Part shown: piece by piece, positions 1 to 7,630 of the stretch
Numbering within the stretch: position 1 is the stretch's first letter
Layout of the letters: every line of letters begins with the position of its first letter
Made by a program: the position numbers and the translations under genes
Source: Methanolobus halotolerans
Lineage (GTDB): Archaea > Halobacteriota > Methanosarcinia > Methanosarcinales > Methanosarcinaceae
Assembly: GCF_004745425.1 (NCBI RefSeq)
Contig: NZ_PGGK01000018.1
Location: 1 to 42,686, forward strand
Length of the DNA stretch: 42,686 nucleotides
Direction: 5' to 3'
The notes under the pieces: model-generated
The model's input: only the letters and a program-made list of their open reading frames with translations
Told to the model about the DNA's origin: nothing
Database searches by the model: none

Positions 1-274
1 GAATCGATCGGAGAAATTCTATTTGAGAGAATTTTCCTTTCTGCACATTAGTTTGGCTAATTCCTTTTGTAGTATATAGTACACTACCGGTCAGAATTAA
101 CCGAACTGCCAAATCCAACGTCAGACAAGAAATAGCTCCTGCCTCCACTTGTTATAAGGCGGTGATTGTAATTGTTTCCCGCATTTCGCGAGGACCCCTA
201 AAAGACCACGATGCTATATATACCTTCCGACTGAATGGTCGAAAGACATGCCCGGACCTTTTTTGAAGTCTTTT

Positions 275-298
275 TTTCCGCGTACAAATACGCGGAAA
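275..298. repeat. Perfect inverted repeat, 10-bp arms, 4-base loop
   Basis: TTTCCGCGTA at 275-284 is followed by CAAA and then its exact complement TACGCGGAAA at 289-298. On the plus strand the T-run precedes the hairpin and no T-run follows on either strand, so it does not look like a factor-independent terminator. It is more likely a protein-binding palindrome or an RNA hairpin. It is GC-rich inside an otherwise AT-rich region. Confidence 0.6.
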
Positions 299-483
299 CA
301 TATAAATGATGCAATTGTATATATAAGTTTCCATTACAGATAATAGAAAAATACTTGCACCCTGATCAAAGATCAATCGTTGAAATATTTAGTACTTCAA
401 CCATACATCTCTCCGAAATCATCTTCTGACGCACTCGTGCGCCATTTCCTGCAAAGAGAAGCAGCCCTAAAAGGATACTCTAT

Positions 484-491
484 TATATAAA
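484..491 (+). promoter_or_regulatory. Candidate TATA box for the LeuA-family gene
   Basis: A TATATAA-type element lies in the only upstream region available to the LeuA-family gene. It would place transcription initiation near 512 and leave a leader of about 95 bases. A second weaker TATA-like stretch at 571-579 would instead start transcription almost at the ATG at 607. The sequence does not decide between them. Confidence 0.35.
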
Positions 492-606
492 GTTTTGTAT
501 GATTGGCCTATAACCCATATAAGCCATCAAAGTAAACCTTTAATTCATTAATAAATTTACCAGCGGTGATTTTTTATACAATCAATCTTAATCGTAACTG
601 ATCAAT

Positions 607-2170
607 ATGAATCCAACTGTCGAACTGAGGGATCGCTTTTTACAGCGATGAAACGCTAATAAACAAACGCAAGACTATTTTTGACACTACACTACGCGAT
701 GGTGAACAAACACCCGGCGTATCTCTTACGAACGAACAGAAACTCAAGATTGCCAGACAGCTGGATAAACTTGGCGTGGATGTTCTCGAAGCCGGATTCC
801 CCATATCGTCCATGGGAGAAAGGCAGAATGTAAGAGCTATTGCCAGCGAAGGGCTCAGGCTTGATGTCTGTGGTCTTGCCCGCGTCCTCCCCAAAGATCT
901 GGACGCCTGCATCGATTGTGGAGTAGATATGATACACACTTTTGTATCAACATCTGACATCCAGAGAATACACACCATCAAGAAGAGCAGAGAAGAAGTT
1001 GTTACAATGGCAGTAGACGCTGTCGAACGTATCAAGGAGCATGGAGTCAAATGCATGTTCTCTGCAATGGATGCGACAAGGACAGACCTTGATTACCTCC
1101 TGGAGATCTTCAAAGCTGTTGAAAACGCAGGTTGCGATATAATCAACGTACCTGATACCGTAGGAGTGATGTCACCCTCCGGGATGTATACACTGGTCAG
1201 GAACGTATACAATGGAGTGAACATCCCTATCGATGTACACTGTCACAATGATTTCGGGATTGCAGTGGCCAACAGCCTTATGGCCGTAGAGGCAGGTGCC
1301 AGCCAGGTACAGTGCACCATAAACGGAATCGGAGAACGTGCAGGCAACGCAAATCTCGCAGAAGTTGTCATGTCCCTCCATTCCATCTACGGTGCAAAGA
1401 CCGACATAAATACAGAATATCTGCTTGAGACCTCAAAGATGGTTGAAAATTACACAGGTATACATATTCCACCCAATACCCCGATTGTGGGTGATAACGC
1501 ATTTGCCCATGAATCAGGCATCCATACACACGGAGTCCTCGAGCAGTCAGATACGTTCGAACCTGGCATCATGACTCCCGAAATGGTGGGCCACAAACGC
1601 CGTATCGTCATTGGCAAACATGCAGGCAGGCATGCTGTCAAGAAGTCACTTGGAGACATGGATATCGAAACAACCGATGAACAACTCGACGAGATACTGT
1701 CCAGAGTTAAAGACATTGCGAACAAAGGCAAACGCATATGCGATGCGGATCTTCACGCTGTTGCATCGACAGTCCTTGGAAGGAACCTCGGCCAGGAAAC
1801 CATCATACTCAAAGAGTTCTCCGTGATGACAGGCAACCTCACAACACCAACAGCCGTGGTCAGGGCAACGATCGGTAATGAAGAAGCAATTGCCTCGAAC
1901 TTCGGAGTAGGACCAATAGATGCTGCCCTCAAAGCTGTGGAGCAGATGATCGGCGGATACACCAAAGTTAAAGTGCGTGACTTCAGCCTTGAAGCAATAA
2001 CTGGTGGAAGTGATGCCCTTGCAGAGGTTACCATATCCGTAGAGGATGAGGATGGCCGCGTTGTCAGTGCACAGTCTGCAAGTGCGGATATTGCCACAGC
2101 ATCGGTGGATGCGCTCATCACCGCCATCAATATACTCCTGGAAAAGAAAAAGCTCTGGAGCATGCAGTAA
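607..2170 (+). CDS. leuA: 2-isopropylmalate synthase family (LeuA/CimA-type), apparent 5' frameshift
   Basis: This enzyme condenses acetyl-CoA with a 2-oxoacid in leucine (LeuA) or isoleucine (CimA) synthesis; homocitrate synthase (AksA) is the other close relative. The body has the catalytic signature [10 protein letters not shown] (from 689), the HCHNDFG metal-binding motif (about 1238) and GERAGN (about 1330). A C-terminal LeuA regulatory/dimer domain covers roughly the last 130 residues, which favours a feedback-regulated LeuA or CimA over AksA. The conserved frame is open from 629 but has no ATG, GTG or TTG until a GTG at 776, which would cut off the catalytic N-terminus. An ATG at 607 opens a frame that runs into a T5 run at 637-641 and stops at 651. 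Removing one T joins the two frames into a 520-residue protein of normal length. Either the sequence has a one-base error, or the gene is broken, shifts frame in translation, or starts at a rare codon such as ATA at 659. It is followed by its own terminator. Confidence 0.85.
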
Positions 2171-2171
2171 A

Positions 2172-2219
2172 AATTCAAGATCGCAAGGATCGTGATTTAA
2201 CGGTTCTTGAATTCTTTTT
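2172..2219 (+). terminator. Hairpin plus T-run terminator after the LeuA-family gene
   Basis: AATTCAAGA at 2172-2180 pairs with TCTTGAATT at 2205-2213, and TTTTT follows at 2215-2219. It begins two bases after the stop codon, so the LeuA-family gene is probably transcribed alone. Confidence 0.65.
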
Positions 2220-2305
2220 GTACAGGACATACTTCGAAATCCTTTTCTCTTAATGATGAACAATAATGATTCATATCTTTAGAACAAGACCTTAATTGAT
2301 CGCAC

Positions 2306-3064
2306 ATGAGATACGAAGTGATAGACTCCCATTGCCACCTGGACTTCCCCAAATTCAACAGGGACCGGGACAAGACCATCGAGAGAGCGAAAATCAACGG
2401 CGTGGTCGGGATGATAAACTCGGGCATAGATTATAGAACCAATGCAAATTCCCTTGATCTTGCCCGGAAATATGATTTCATCCACGCAACCCTGGGACTC
2501 AGCCCCCAGATGGTACCTGACGCAAACGACGGGAAGATAAAGCAGATACTCTCGCAAATGGAGCGCAATATCGGCAAAGCTGTGGGAATAGGGGAAGCAG
2601 GACTTGATTATTATTACTGCAGGACAGCTGCCGGTAGAAAGCGGCAGGAAGATGTGTTCAGCCAGGTCATCGAACTCGCAGACAGGTATAACAAGACCCT
2701 GGTCATACACGGCAGGGACGGCGAAGAGCTCGCACTTAAGATGAGCAGGGACCTGGACCGGGTGATCTTCCATTGTTATGGCGGCTCGCTCGAGACCATG
2801 CATAAAATAGTTGACGCAGGACACTACGTATCTGTGCCAACACTTGTATGTTTCTCAGAGAGCCACAAAGCAATAGCACAGAACCTGCCTCTTGAGAACA
2901 TGCTCATAGAGACCGACAGCCCGTACCTGTCGCCAAGAAAAGGCCGGAACGAGCCGACATTCGTACGCGATTCCGTACCGGTGATAGCACAATTAAAAGA
3001 AGTCGATGAAACTGAAATAGCCATGGCGACAATACAAAATACCCGCAGGGCATTTGAGCTCTGA
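2306..3064 (+). CDS. tatD: TatD-family metal-dependent hydrolase (putative DNase)
   Basis: The 252-residue protein is a single TIM-barrel amidohydrolase of the TatD family, whose characterised members are metal-dependent nucleases. The sequence shows the N-terminal SHCHLD metal motif (residues 8-13), GEAGLDYYY in mid-protein, a conserved His region (LVIHGRD) and the C-terminal ETDSPYL signature. Length and motif order are normal for the family. No strong ribosome binding site precedes the ATG. The next gene starts 28 bases after its stop, so tatD, the MBL hydrolase and ygiQ form a likely operon. The physiological substrate cannot be read from sequence. Confidence 0.88.
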   Translation: MRYEVIDSHCHLDFPKFNRDRDKTIERAKINGVVGMINSGIDYRTNANSLDLARKYDFIHATLGLSPQMVPDANDGKIKQILSQMERNIGKAVGIGEAGLDYYYCRTAAGRKRQEDVFSQVIELADRYNKTLVIHGRDGEELALKMSRDLDRVIFHCYGGSLETMHKIVDAGHYVSVPTLVCFSESHKAIAQNLPLENMLIETDSPYLSPRKGRNEPTFVRDSVPVIAQLKEVDETEIAMATIQNTRRAFEL

Positions 3065-3092
3065 ATCCATCTTTTCTACAAGGAGATTTAAC

Positions 3093-3728
3093 ATGCAGGT
3101 CAAACATTTTAACACCAGTCTCTACGATGCTAATTCATACCTTATCAACGGAAAGGTCCTCGTCGATACGGGAATGAATACCAGGGGACTGATCGCAGAG
3201 ATAGGAAAGAGCATAGATATAAAGGACCTTGAACTGATCATACTTACTCACTGTCACTATGACCATACTGCATCAGCACAGGAGATAGCACGCCTGAGTG
3301 GTGCAGATATAGCGATCCACAAGGAGGATGCACTTCTCCTGAAAAACGACAATATAAGTGCTGCCGCATTGTTCGGACACAGGGCACCGTCCATCGAACC
3401 TGACATTCTGCTCAGCGAAGGAGACAGGATACCCATAGGCAATGATGAAGAGCTGGAAGTGATCCACACGTCCGGACACACTCCGGGAGGGATCTGCCTG
3501 TACGAGGAAAATTCAAAGAGCCTCTTTTCAGGGGACACAATATTTCCCAACGGAAGTATAGGACGCACTGATTTTGAAGGTGGGAACCGCTCGCAGCTCA
3601 CTGATTCCATTGGCAAGCTTATAAAGCTTGATGTTAAGACACTTTATCCCGGACACGGTGAAGTGACCTCGAATGATGTTAATACACAGATCCAGTCATC
3701 CCTGCGCATGTCCAGAAGCATACTCTAA
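3093..3728 (+). CDS. Metallo-beta-lactamase-fold hydrolase
   Basis: A 211-residue glyoxalase II-like hydrolase. It carries the THCHYDH zinc motif, a SGHTPGG segment with the third His, the SGDT metal-bridging Asp and LYPGHG near the C-terminus, so both zinc sites look complete. The start at 3093 is chosen because AAGGAGAT lies at 3080-3087 with normal spacing; an upstream in-frame codon at 3054 would overlap the tatD stop and lacks a ribosome binding site. Substrates of this family range from thioesters to nucleic acids. The small size and lack of extra domains suggest a small-molecule thioesterase or lactonase-type role, but this is inference. It is the middle gene of a three-gene run. Confidence 0.85.
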   Translation: MQVKHFNTSLYDANSYLINGKVLVDTGMNTRGLIAEIGKSIDIKDLELIILTHCHYDHTASAQEIARLSGADIAIHKEDALLLKNDNISAAALFGHRAPSIEPDILLSEGDRIPIGNDEELEVIHTSGHTPGGICLYEENSKSLFSGDTIFPNGSIGRTDFEGGNRSQLTDSIGKLIKLDVKTLYPGHGEVTSNDVNTQIQSSLRMSRSIL

Positions 3729-3737
3729 GGACGTATC

Positions 3738-5591
3738 ATGAAACAGAGTAAAAGAAACAGAAATTCAGATTATTCGAAGTTCCTGCCTATGAGCCTTGAA
3801 GAAGCTAAGGACAAAGGCTGGGACGAACTTGACGTTATAATTATCACAGGGGATGCCCATGTTGACCACCCCGGTTTTGGAACAAGTATCATAGGCAGGG
3901 TGCTTGAGGATGCAGGATATCGGGTAGGGGTTATCGCACAGCCTAAATGGGATGATGCAGAGGATTTCAGGAAACTTGGCAAGCCACGTCTTTTCTTTGC
4001 CATCAGTGCAGGAAATACGGACTCCATGGTCAGCAACTACACCCCTTCAAAAAGATTGCGCCATGAGGACACATACTCCCCCGGAAACAAAGCCGGACTT
4101 CGGCCAAACAGGGCAACTATAGTCTATTCCAACCGCCTGAAGGAAGCGTTTCCGGAGGTTCCCCAGGTCATCGGCGGAATTGAAGCTTCCCTGCGTCGCT
4201 TTGCCCAGTATGATTACTGGTCTGATAAGGTTCGCCAGTCCATACTTGCAGACGCACCTGCGGATATTCTCGTGTATGGCATGGGAGAACTCCAGATACT
4301 GGAGATAGCAGACAGGCTCATGAAAGGAACTCATGTATCGGATATTACTGATATTGAGGGGACCGCCTGGAAGATGGAGATCAGGAAATGGAAAGATGAT
4401 CGCGAGGAACTGCTCAGGGAACGCATGGAGATCCCGCCGTACACCGAGGTCTCAAAAGACAAGGAACTCTATGCAAAGGCTTTCAAAAAGGTTTACGAAG
4501 AACAGGACCATATACGCGGCCACGACATCATACAGGTCCATCCGAAGACCGTGATAGTCCAGAACAAGCCAATGCGCCCCCTGACAACCGAAGAACTGGA
4601 CCATGTGTATGAGCTTCCTTTCACCCGTGAAACACATCCATCATATACAGAGCCGGTCCCTGCCGTTGACATGGTGAAATTCTCCATCAATACTCACAGA
4701 GGTTGCTTTGGAGCATGCTCGTTCTGCGCCATTGCCCTTCACCAGGGAAGGATGATACGCAGCCGCAGTATCGGGTCCATACTGAGAGAAGCGGAAGGGT
4801 TCAGGAACATCAGGAGTTTCAAAGGCACGATCAACGGACTTGGCGGCCCGTCTGCGAACATGTATGGTATGGACTGCAGGAACTGGGAAGAGAAGGGTGT
4901 CTGCAAGGACAGGATATGCATATACCCAAAAGCATGCCCTTCGCTTGAAACCAGCCACAAGAAACTCATAGAGCTTATGCGAAGGCTCAGGGAACTTCCC
5001 GGCATCTCAAAGGTCTTTGTTGGTTACGGAGTACGTTATGACCTCGCGCTGCTTGATGAGGAGTACATGGAGGAGCTATGTGCCCATCACGTCAGCGGGC
5101 AGCTAAAGGTTGCACCCGAGCATTACTGCGACAGCGTGACCGATGTAATGAAAAAGCCAGATAGAGGTCTGTTCGAGCGATTCGAGCAGAAATACAAAGA
5201 GATTAACAAAAAACTTGGCAAGGACCAGTACCTTGTAGCTTTTCTCATGTCAAGCCACCCGGGTTGCACCCTCGGGGATATGATCGAGACTGCAGAATAC
5301 ATAAGGGACACCGGCCGATATACCAAACAGGTCCAGGACTTCACACCTACCCCCATGACATCTGCAACATGTATGTTCCACACAGGATTGGACCCGTTCA
5401 CCGGGAAGAAGATATACGTGGCAACTTCTCAGAAGGAGAAGAGCATCCAGAGAGCTATGCTGCATTATAGGGAACCTGCTAACTACAATCTGGTTTACGA
5501 AGGATTGAAGCGCGCCGAAAGACTTGACCTTGCAGGCAACACCTGGAACTGCCTCATCGGGCGTAAAAAGAGAGGAAAGAGTGGCTGGTAG
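3738..5591 (+). CDS. YgiQ-family radical SAM protein
   Basis: A 617-residue protein of the YgiQ (UPF0313) radical SAM family. The N-terminal part (residues about 25-280) is the long family-specific region that precedes the radical core. The radical SAM cysteines are in HRGCFGACSFC, at about residues 323, 327 and 330 (CxxxCxxC), and bind the 4Fe-4S cluster that cleaves S-adenosylmethionine. The C-terminal segment with QDFTPTPMTSATCM and the late GRKKRGKS tail are also typical. The substrate of the family is not established. The ATG at 3738 lies 9 bases after the MBL hydrolase stop with AAGGA at about 3726-3730, which supports co-transcription. Confidence 0.9.
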   Translation: MKQSKRNRNSDYSKFLPMSLEEAKDKGWDELDVIIITGDAHVDHPGFGTSIIGRVLEDAGYRVGVIAQPKWDDAEDFRKLGKPRLFFAISAGNTDSMVSNYTPSKRLRHEDTYSPGNKAGLRPNRATIVYSNRLKEAFPEVPQVIGGIEASLRRFAQYDYWSDKVRQSILADAPADILVYGMGELQILEIADRLMKGTHVSDITDIEGTAWKMEIRKWKDDREELLRERMEIPPYTEVSKDKELYAKAFKKVYEEQDHIRGHDIIQVHPKTVIVQNKPMRPLTTEELDHVYELPFTRETHPSYTEPVPAVDMVKFSINTHRGCFGACSFCAIALHQGRMIRSRSIGSILREAEGFRNIRSFKGTINGLGGPSANMYGMDCRNWEEKGVCKDRICIYPKACPSLETSHKKLIELMRRLRELPGISKVFVGYGVRYDLALLDEEYMEELCAHHVSGQLKVAPEHYCDSVTDVMKKPDRGLFERFEQKYKEINKKLGKDQYLVAFLMSSHPGCTLGDMIETAEYIRDTGRYTKQVQDFTPTPMTSATCMFHTGLDPFTGKKIYVATSQKEKSIQRAMLHYREPANYNLVYEGLKRAERLDLAGNTWNCLIGRKKRGKSGW

Positions 5592-5678
5592 ATCTGTGAA
5601 GAATTATCCGGAAATTTGAATAATATTTTGAATAGAGCCCTGAAAAATAACTATCTGAACGGGATGAAAACGTTAACC

Positions 5679-5734
5679 TTTTAAATCCGTTCGACACAGT
5701 TATAGTGTACATTTATAATGTACAAGTGGGAGGT
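5679..5734 (+). promoter_or_regulatory. TATA box, palindromic operator-like site and ribosome binding site
   Basis: TTTTAAAT at 5679-5686 is a good archaeal TATA box. About 25 bases downstream lies a perfect palindrome, TGTACATT-TAT-AATGTACA (5706-5724), which would sit on the transcription start. It is followed directly by the ribosome binding site GGGAGGT (5728-5734). The arrangement suits a repressor that blocks initiation, or an RNA hairpin beside the ribosome binding site. Confidence 0.5.
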
Positions 5735-5740
5735 ACACAT

Positions 5741-6649
5741 ATGATTGTAAAAGTGGGGTTACTTAGCTTGGTTTTTATCTTTTTCCACATTTGCACCGCA
5801 ATGGGGAGTCCTGTGGCGAGTGTGGATGAGAGCATAGATGAAGATGATTTTTACTCGGTCTCATATACGAATCCTGATAGCCTGGAGGCACATGAAATGG
5901 CGACTTCCGGCGAAGACGGAAAACATTCACAGATACAGATCCATCACAAATTGACACCAAGGACAACTGTCAGCCCGGACAACAATTTTTCAGTATATAT
6001 GAAAGCACTATCAACTGCTTCGGGGATGGGGATAGAGGAATACGTTATCAACAATAACCTGACAGGCAGGGAAATCAAAATAAAAGATGTAAGCACAATG
6101 GGTTATTATGCAGTCGCTTTTTCTCCTGATAGCAAAATGTATGCGGCACCAAAGGTTGTCTCCTGTGAAAATGGCAGGAACGGACAATATGTCATCGATA
6201 TCTGCTCGGCGCAAACAAATGAACTGCTGCATAGGGAATTTACTCCTTTCTATAAAGAGAGCTCCAAGTACACTCCAATGGAATGGGACCGTTCGGCCAT
6301 CTATGGCATCTACTGGTCAGAAGACGGATCATCCCTGGCCTACGAAGTCCTGGCGGCTGATGTAGACGGGGGAAACTATCCGACCACACTGGTCATCAAC
6401 AGGCTCAATGTCAATTATACAGAGCTCAGGGAGATGAACGGATATGTTGAACCTGTGGCAGAGTTCTCTGAAACTACAAATGTGTCAGAGGAGCAGGCCA
6501 TGAATTCCATGCCAGTTGAGCAGGAAGAAGAGAACCCTGCCACTGATGAAGCCGAGCCTGTAGCTGCACCCGGGTTCGGGATATTGATTGCTTTGAGCGC
6601 CCTGGCCATCCTGGCTATCGGAAGGAAATTAAACGGAGGTTCCCGCTGA
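5741..6649 (+). CDS. PGF-CTERM-anchored surface protein
   Basis: A 302-residue exported protein. Residues 1-20 form a hydrophobic signal peptide. The C-terminus (from residue 277) reads PGFGILIALSALAILAIG followed by Arg and Lys, which matches the PGF-CTERM signal processed by archaeosortase A. An acidic, Pro/Glu-rich linker precedes it. The mature domain contains FSPDSKMYAA and WSEDGSSLAYEV, segments reminiscent of TolB/WD40-like beta-propeller strands, but there are too few for a full propeller. The start at 5741 is chosen for the GGGAGGT at 5728-5734; a GTG at 5705 is in frame but lies inside the palindrome. The protein probably faces outward, anchored to the membrane lipid after sorting. 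Its function is unknown. Confidence 0.8.
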   Translation: MIVKVGLLSLVFIFFHICTAMGSPVASVDESIDEDDFYSVSYTNPDSLEAHEMATSGEDGKHSQIQIHHKLTPRTTVSPDNNFSVYMKALSTASGMGIEEYVINNNLTGREIKIKDVSTMGYYAVAFSPDSKMYAAPKVVSCENGRNGQYVIDICSAQTNELLHREFTPFYKESSKYTPMEWDRSAIYGIYWSEDGSSLAYEVLAADVDGGNYPTTLVINRLNVNYTELREMNGYVEPVAEFSETTNVSEEQAMNSMPVEQEEENPATDEAEPVAAPGFGILIALSALAILAIGRKLNGGSR

Positions 6650-6829
6650 GACGGACTGTATGTTCTGATTTTGACCGATTAATTAATAACAGGACAAACT
6701 TAAAGAACGTTAGCCGGCCGGACAAAACGGAAAAAAGATTTATCGCCGTACCAGACAGGCTGGCCATACTAGGCATGAAATGTATTTGTCCGATAAAATA
6801 CAGATATAACCCGAGCTTGCTATCGGGCT

Positions 6830-7630
6830 ATGGGAATAAAACTGATGAAAAAGCAGATTACTGAAGTACTACTTGCATCCGACAAAAGGAAAAACATACT
6901 TTTGCTATTGCAGGAAGGCCCCCTGAAAATGGAAACACTCTTTGAATCACTGGATACTACCAGGTCAGCGTTGCTTCCCCAGATAAAGATACTTAGAGAA
7001 AATCATCTTATATTTAAGTCCCAGGATACTTATGAATTAACAACGATCGGAAAGTTGATTGTCGAGGAAATGGTATCTTTTCTGTCCACTGCTGAGATGT
7101 TTGGAGGGAATTGTGAATATTTTGGGACCCATTTTATCGATTTCATTCCGCCATTGTTTTTAAAAAAATTATCCCAAATTGGGGTAGGCGAAGTAATGGA
7201 GGTCTCTGCAGAGGATTTCTATGACGTTGATAAGGAATTTCTTGGAAAGGCCCTGGAATCACACGAGTGGTTAGAGATCACATCAGCCCTGCATCCAACA
7301 TTCCACGATTTCTATATGGAAATGATAGATCATGTTACGGAAGTATCAGTCATTATAACCCAAGAAGTTTATGAAAAGGCTAAACAGGAATATTATGACG
7401 ACTTTAAAGAACTAATAGACCTGGACCTTATCTCTATTTACATGTATCCCGAAAGCCCTGGGTTCACTTCTTTTATTGTAGCGGGCCAATCCATTAAGTT
7501 CAGACTATTAACACTGAAAGGTGTGCATGATAACAAAAGTATATCTTTTTCAGGTCCGGGTGCTCTTGAGTGGGGCAGAGAGCTATTCGAATATTATAGG
7601 CGGCAATCTGTGCCTATTATTGAGGTTTAG
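6830..7630 (+). CDS. Winged-helix regulator of the FilR1 (DUF1724) family
   Basis: A 266-residue protein. The N-terminal 80 residues form an ArsR-like winged helix (LLLLQEGPLKMETLFESLDT then LLPQIKILRENHLI). The rest matches the FilR1/DUF1724 domain found in many copies in Methanosarcinaceae, where several members regulate methyltransferase genes. The start is uncertain: 6830 has no ribosome binding site and follows a hairpin (CCCGA 6810-6814 with TCGGG 6823-6827); an in-frame ATG at 6845 has GGGA nine bases upstream. A TATA-like AT-rich stretch lies near 6735-6745. The gene stands alone and its last 14 bases overlap the 3' end of the opposing CheB-CheR gene. Its target cannot be told from the sequence; the flanking PGF-CTERM gene, with its palindrome, is one candidate. 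Confidence 0.82.
   Translation: MGIKLMKKQITEVLLASDKRKNILLLLQEGPLKMETLFESLDTTRSALLPQIKILRENHLIFKSQDTYELTTIGKLIVEEMVSFLSTAEMFGGNCEYFGTHFIDFIPPLFLKKLSQIGVGEVMEVSAEDFYDVDKEFLGKALESHEWLEITSALHPTFHDFYMEMIDHVTEVSVIITQEVYEKAKQEYYDDFKELIDLDLISIYMYPESPGFTSFIVAGQSIKFRLLTLKGVHDNKSISFSGPGALEWGRELFEYYRRQSVPIIEV

Larger units (their letters stand above)
1..606. other. AT-rich region without a convincing gene
   Basis: I find no open frame here that looks like a protein. The region holds several small inverted repeats: 275-284/289-298, CGCAC-TC-GTGCG at 430-441, and GTTGAA/TTCAAC at 379-384 and 396-401. Two TATA-like stretches precede the LeuA-family gene, one near 484-491 and one near 571-579. It is probably the upstream control region of that gene plus the 3' flank of a gene outside the window. 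Confidence 0.5.

Noticed and set aside
275-298. The upstream hairpin as a terminator of an earlier gene
   Set aside because: The T-run lies on the 5' side in the plus strand, and the minus strand has A after the hairpin, so neither orientation fits.
152-376. A 74-residue open frame on the minus strand near the window start
   Set aside because: It has no ribosome binding site, improbable composition and crosses a perfect hairpin; no family resemblance.
1646-2263. A 205-residue open frame antisense to the LeuA-family gene
   Set aside because: It is a shadow of a strongly conserved gene and has an odd Cys/Tyr-rich composition.
5589-5591. TAG stops (ygiQ, the FilR1-type gene, the first CBS gene, the ribbon-helix-helix gene) as possible pyrrolysine codons
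   Set aside because: All these proteins are full length for their families and nothing conserved continues past the stops.
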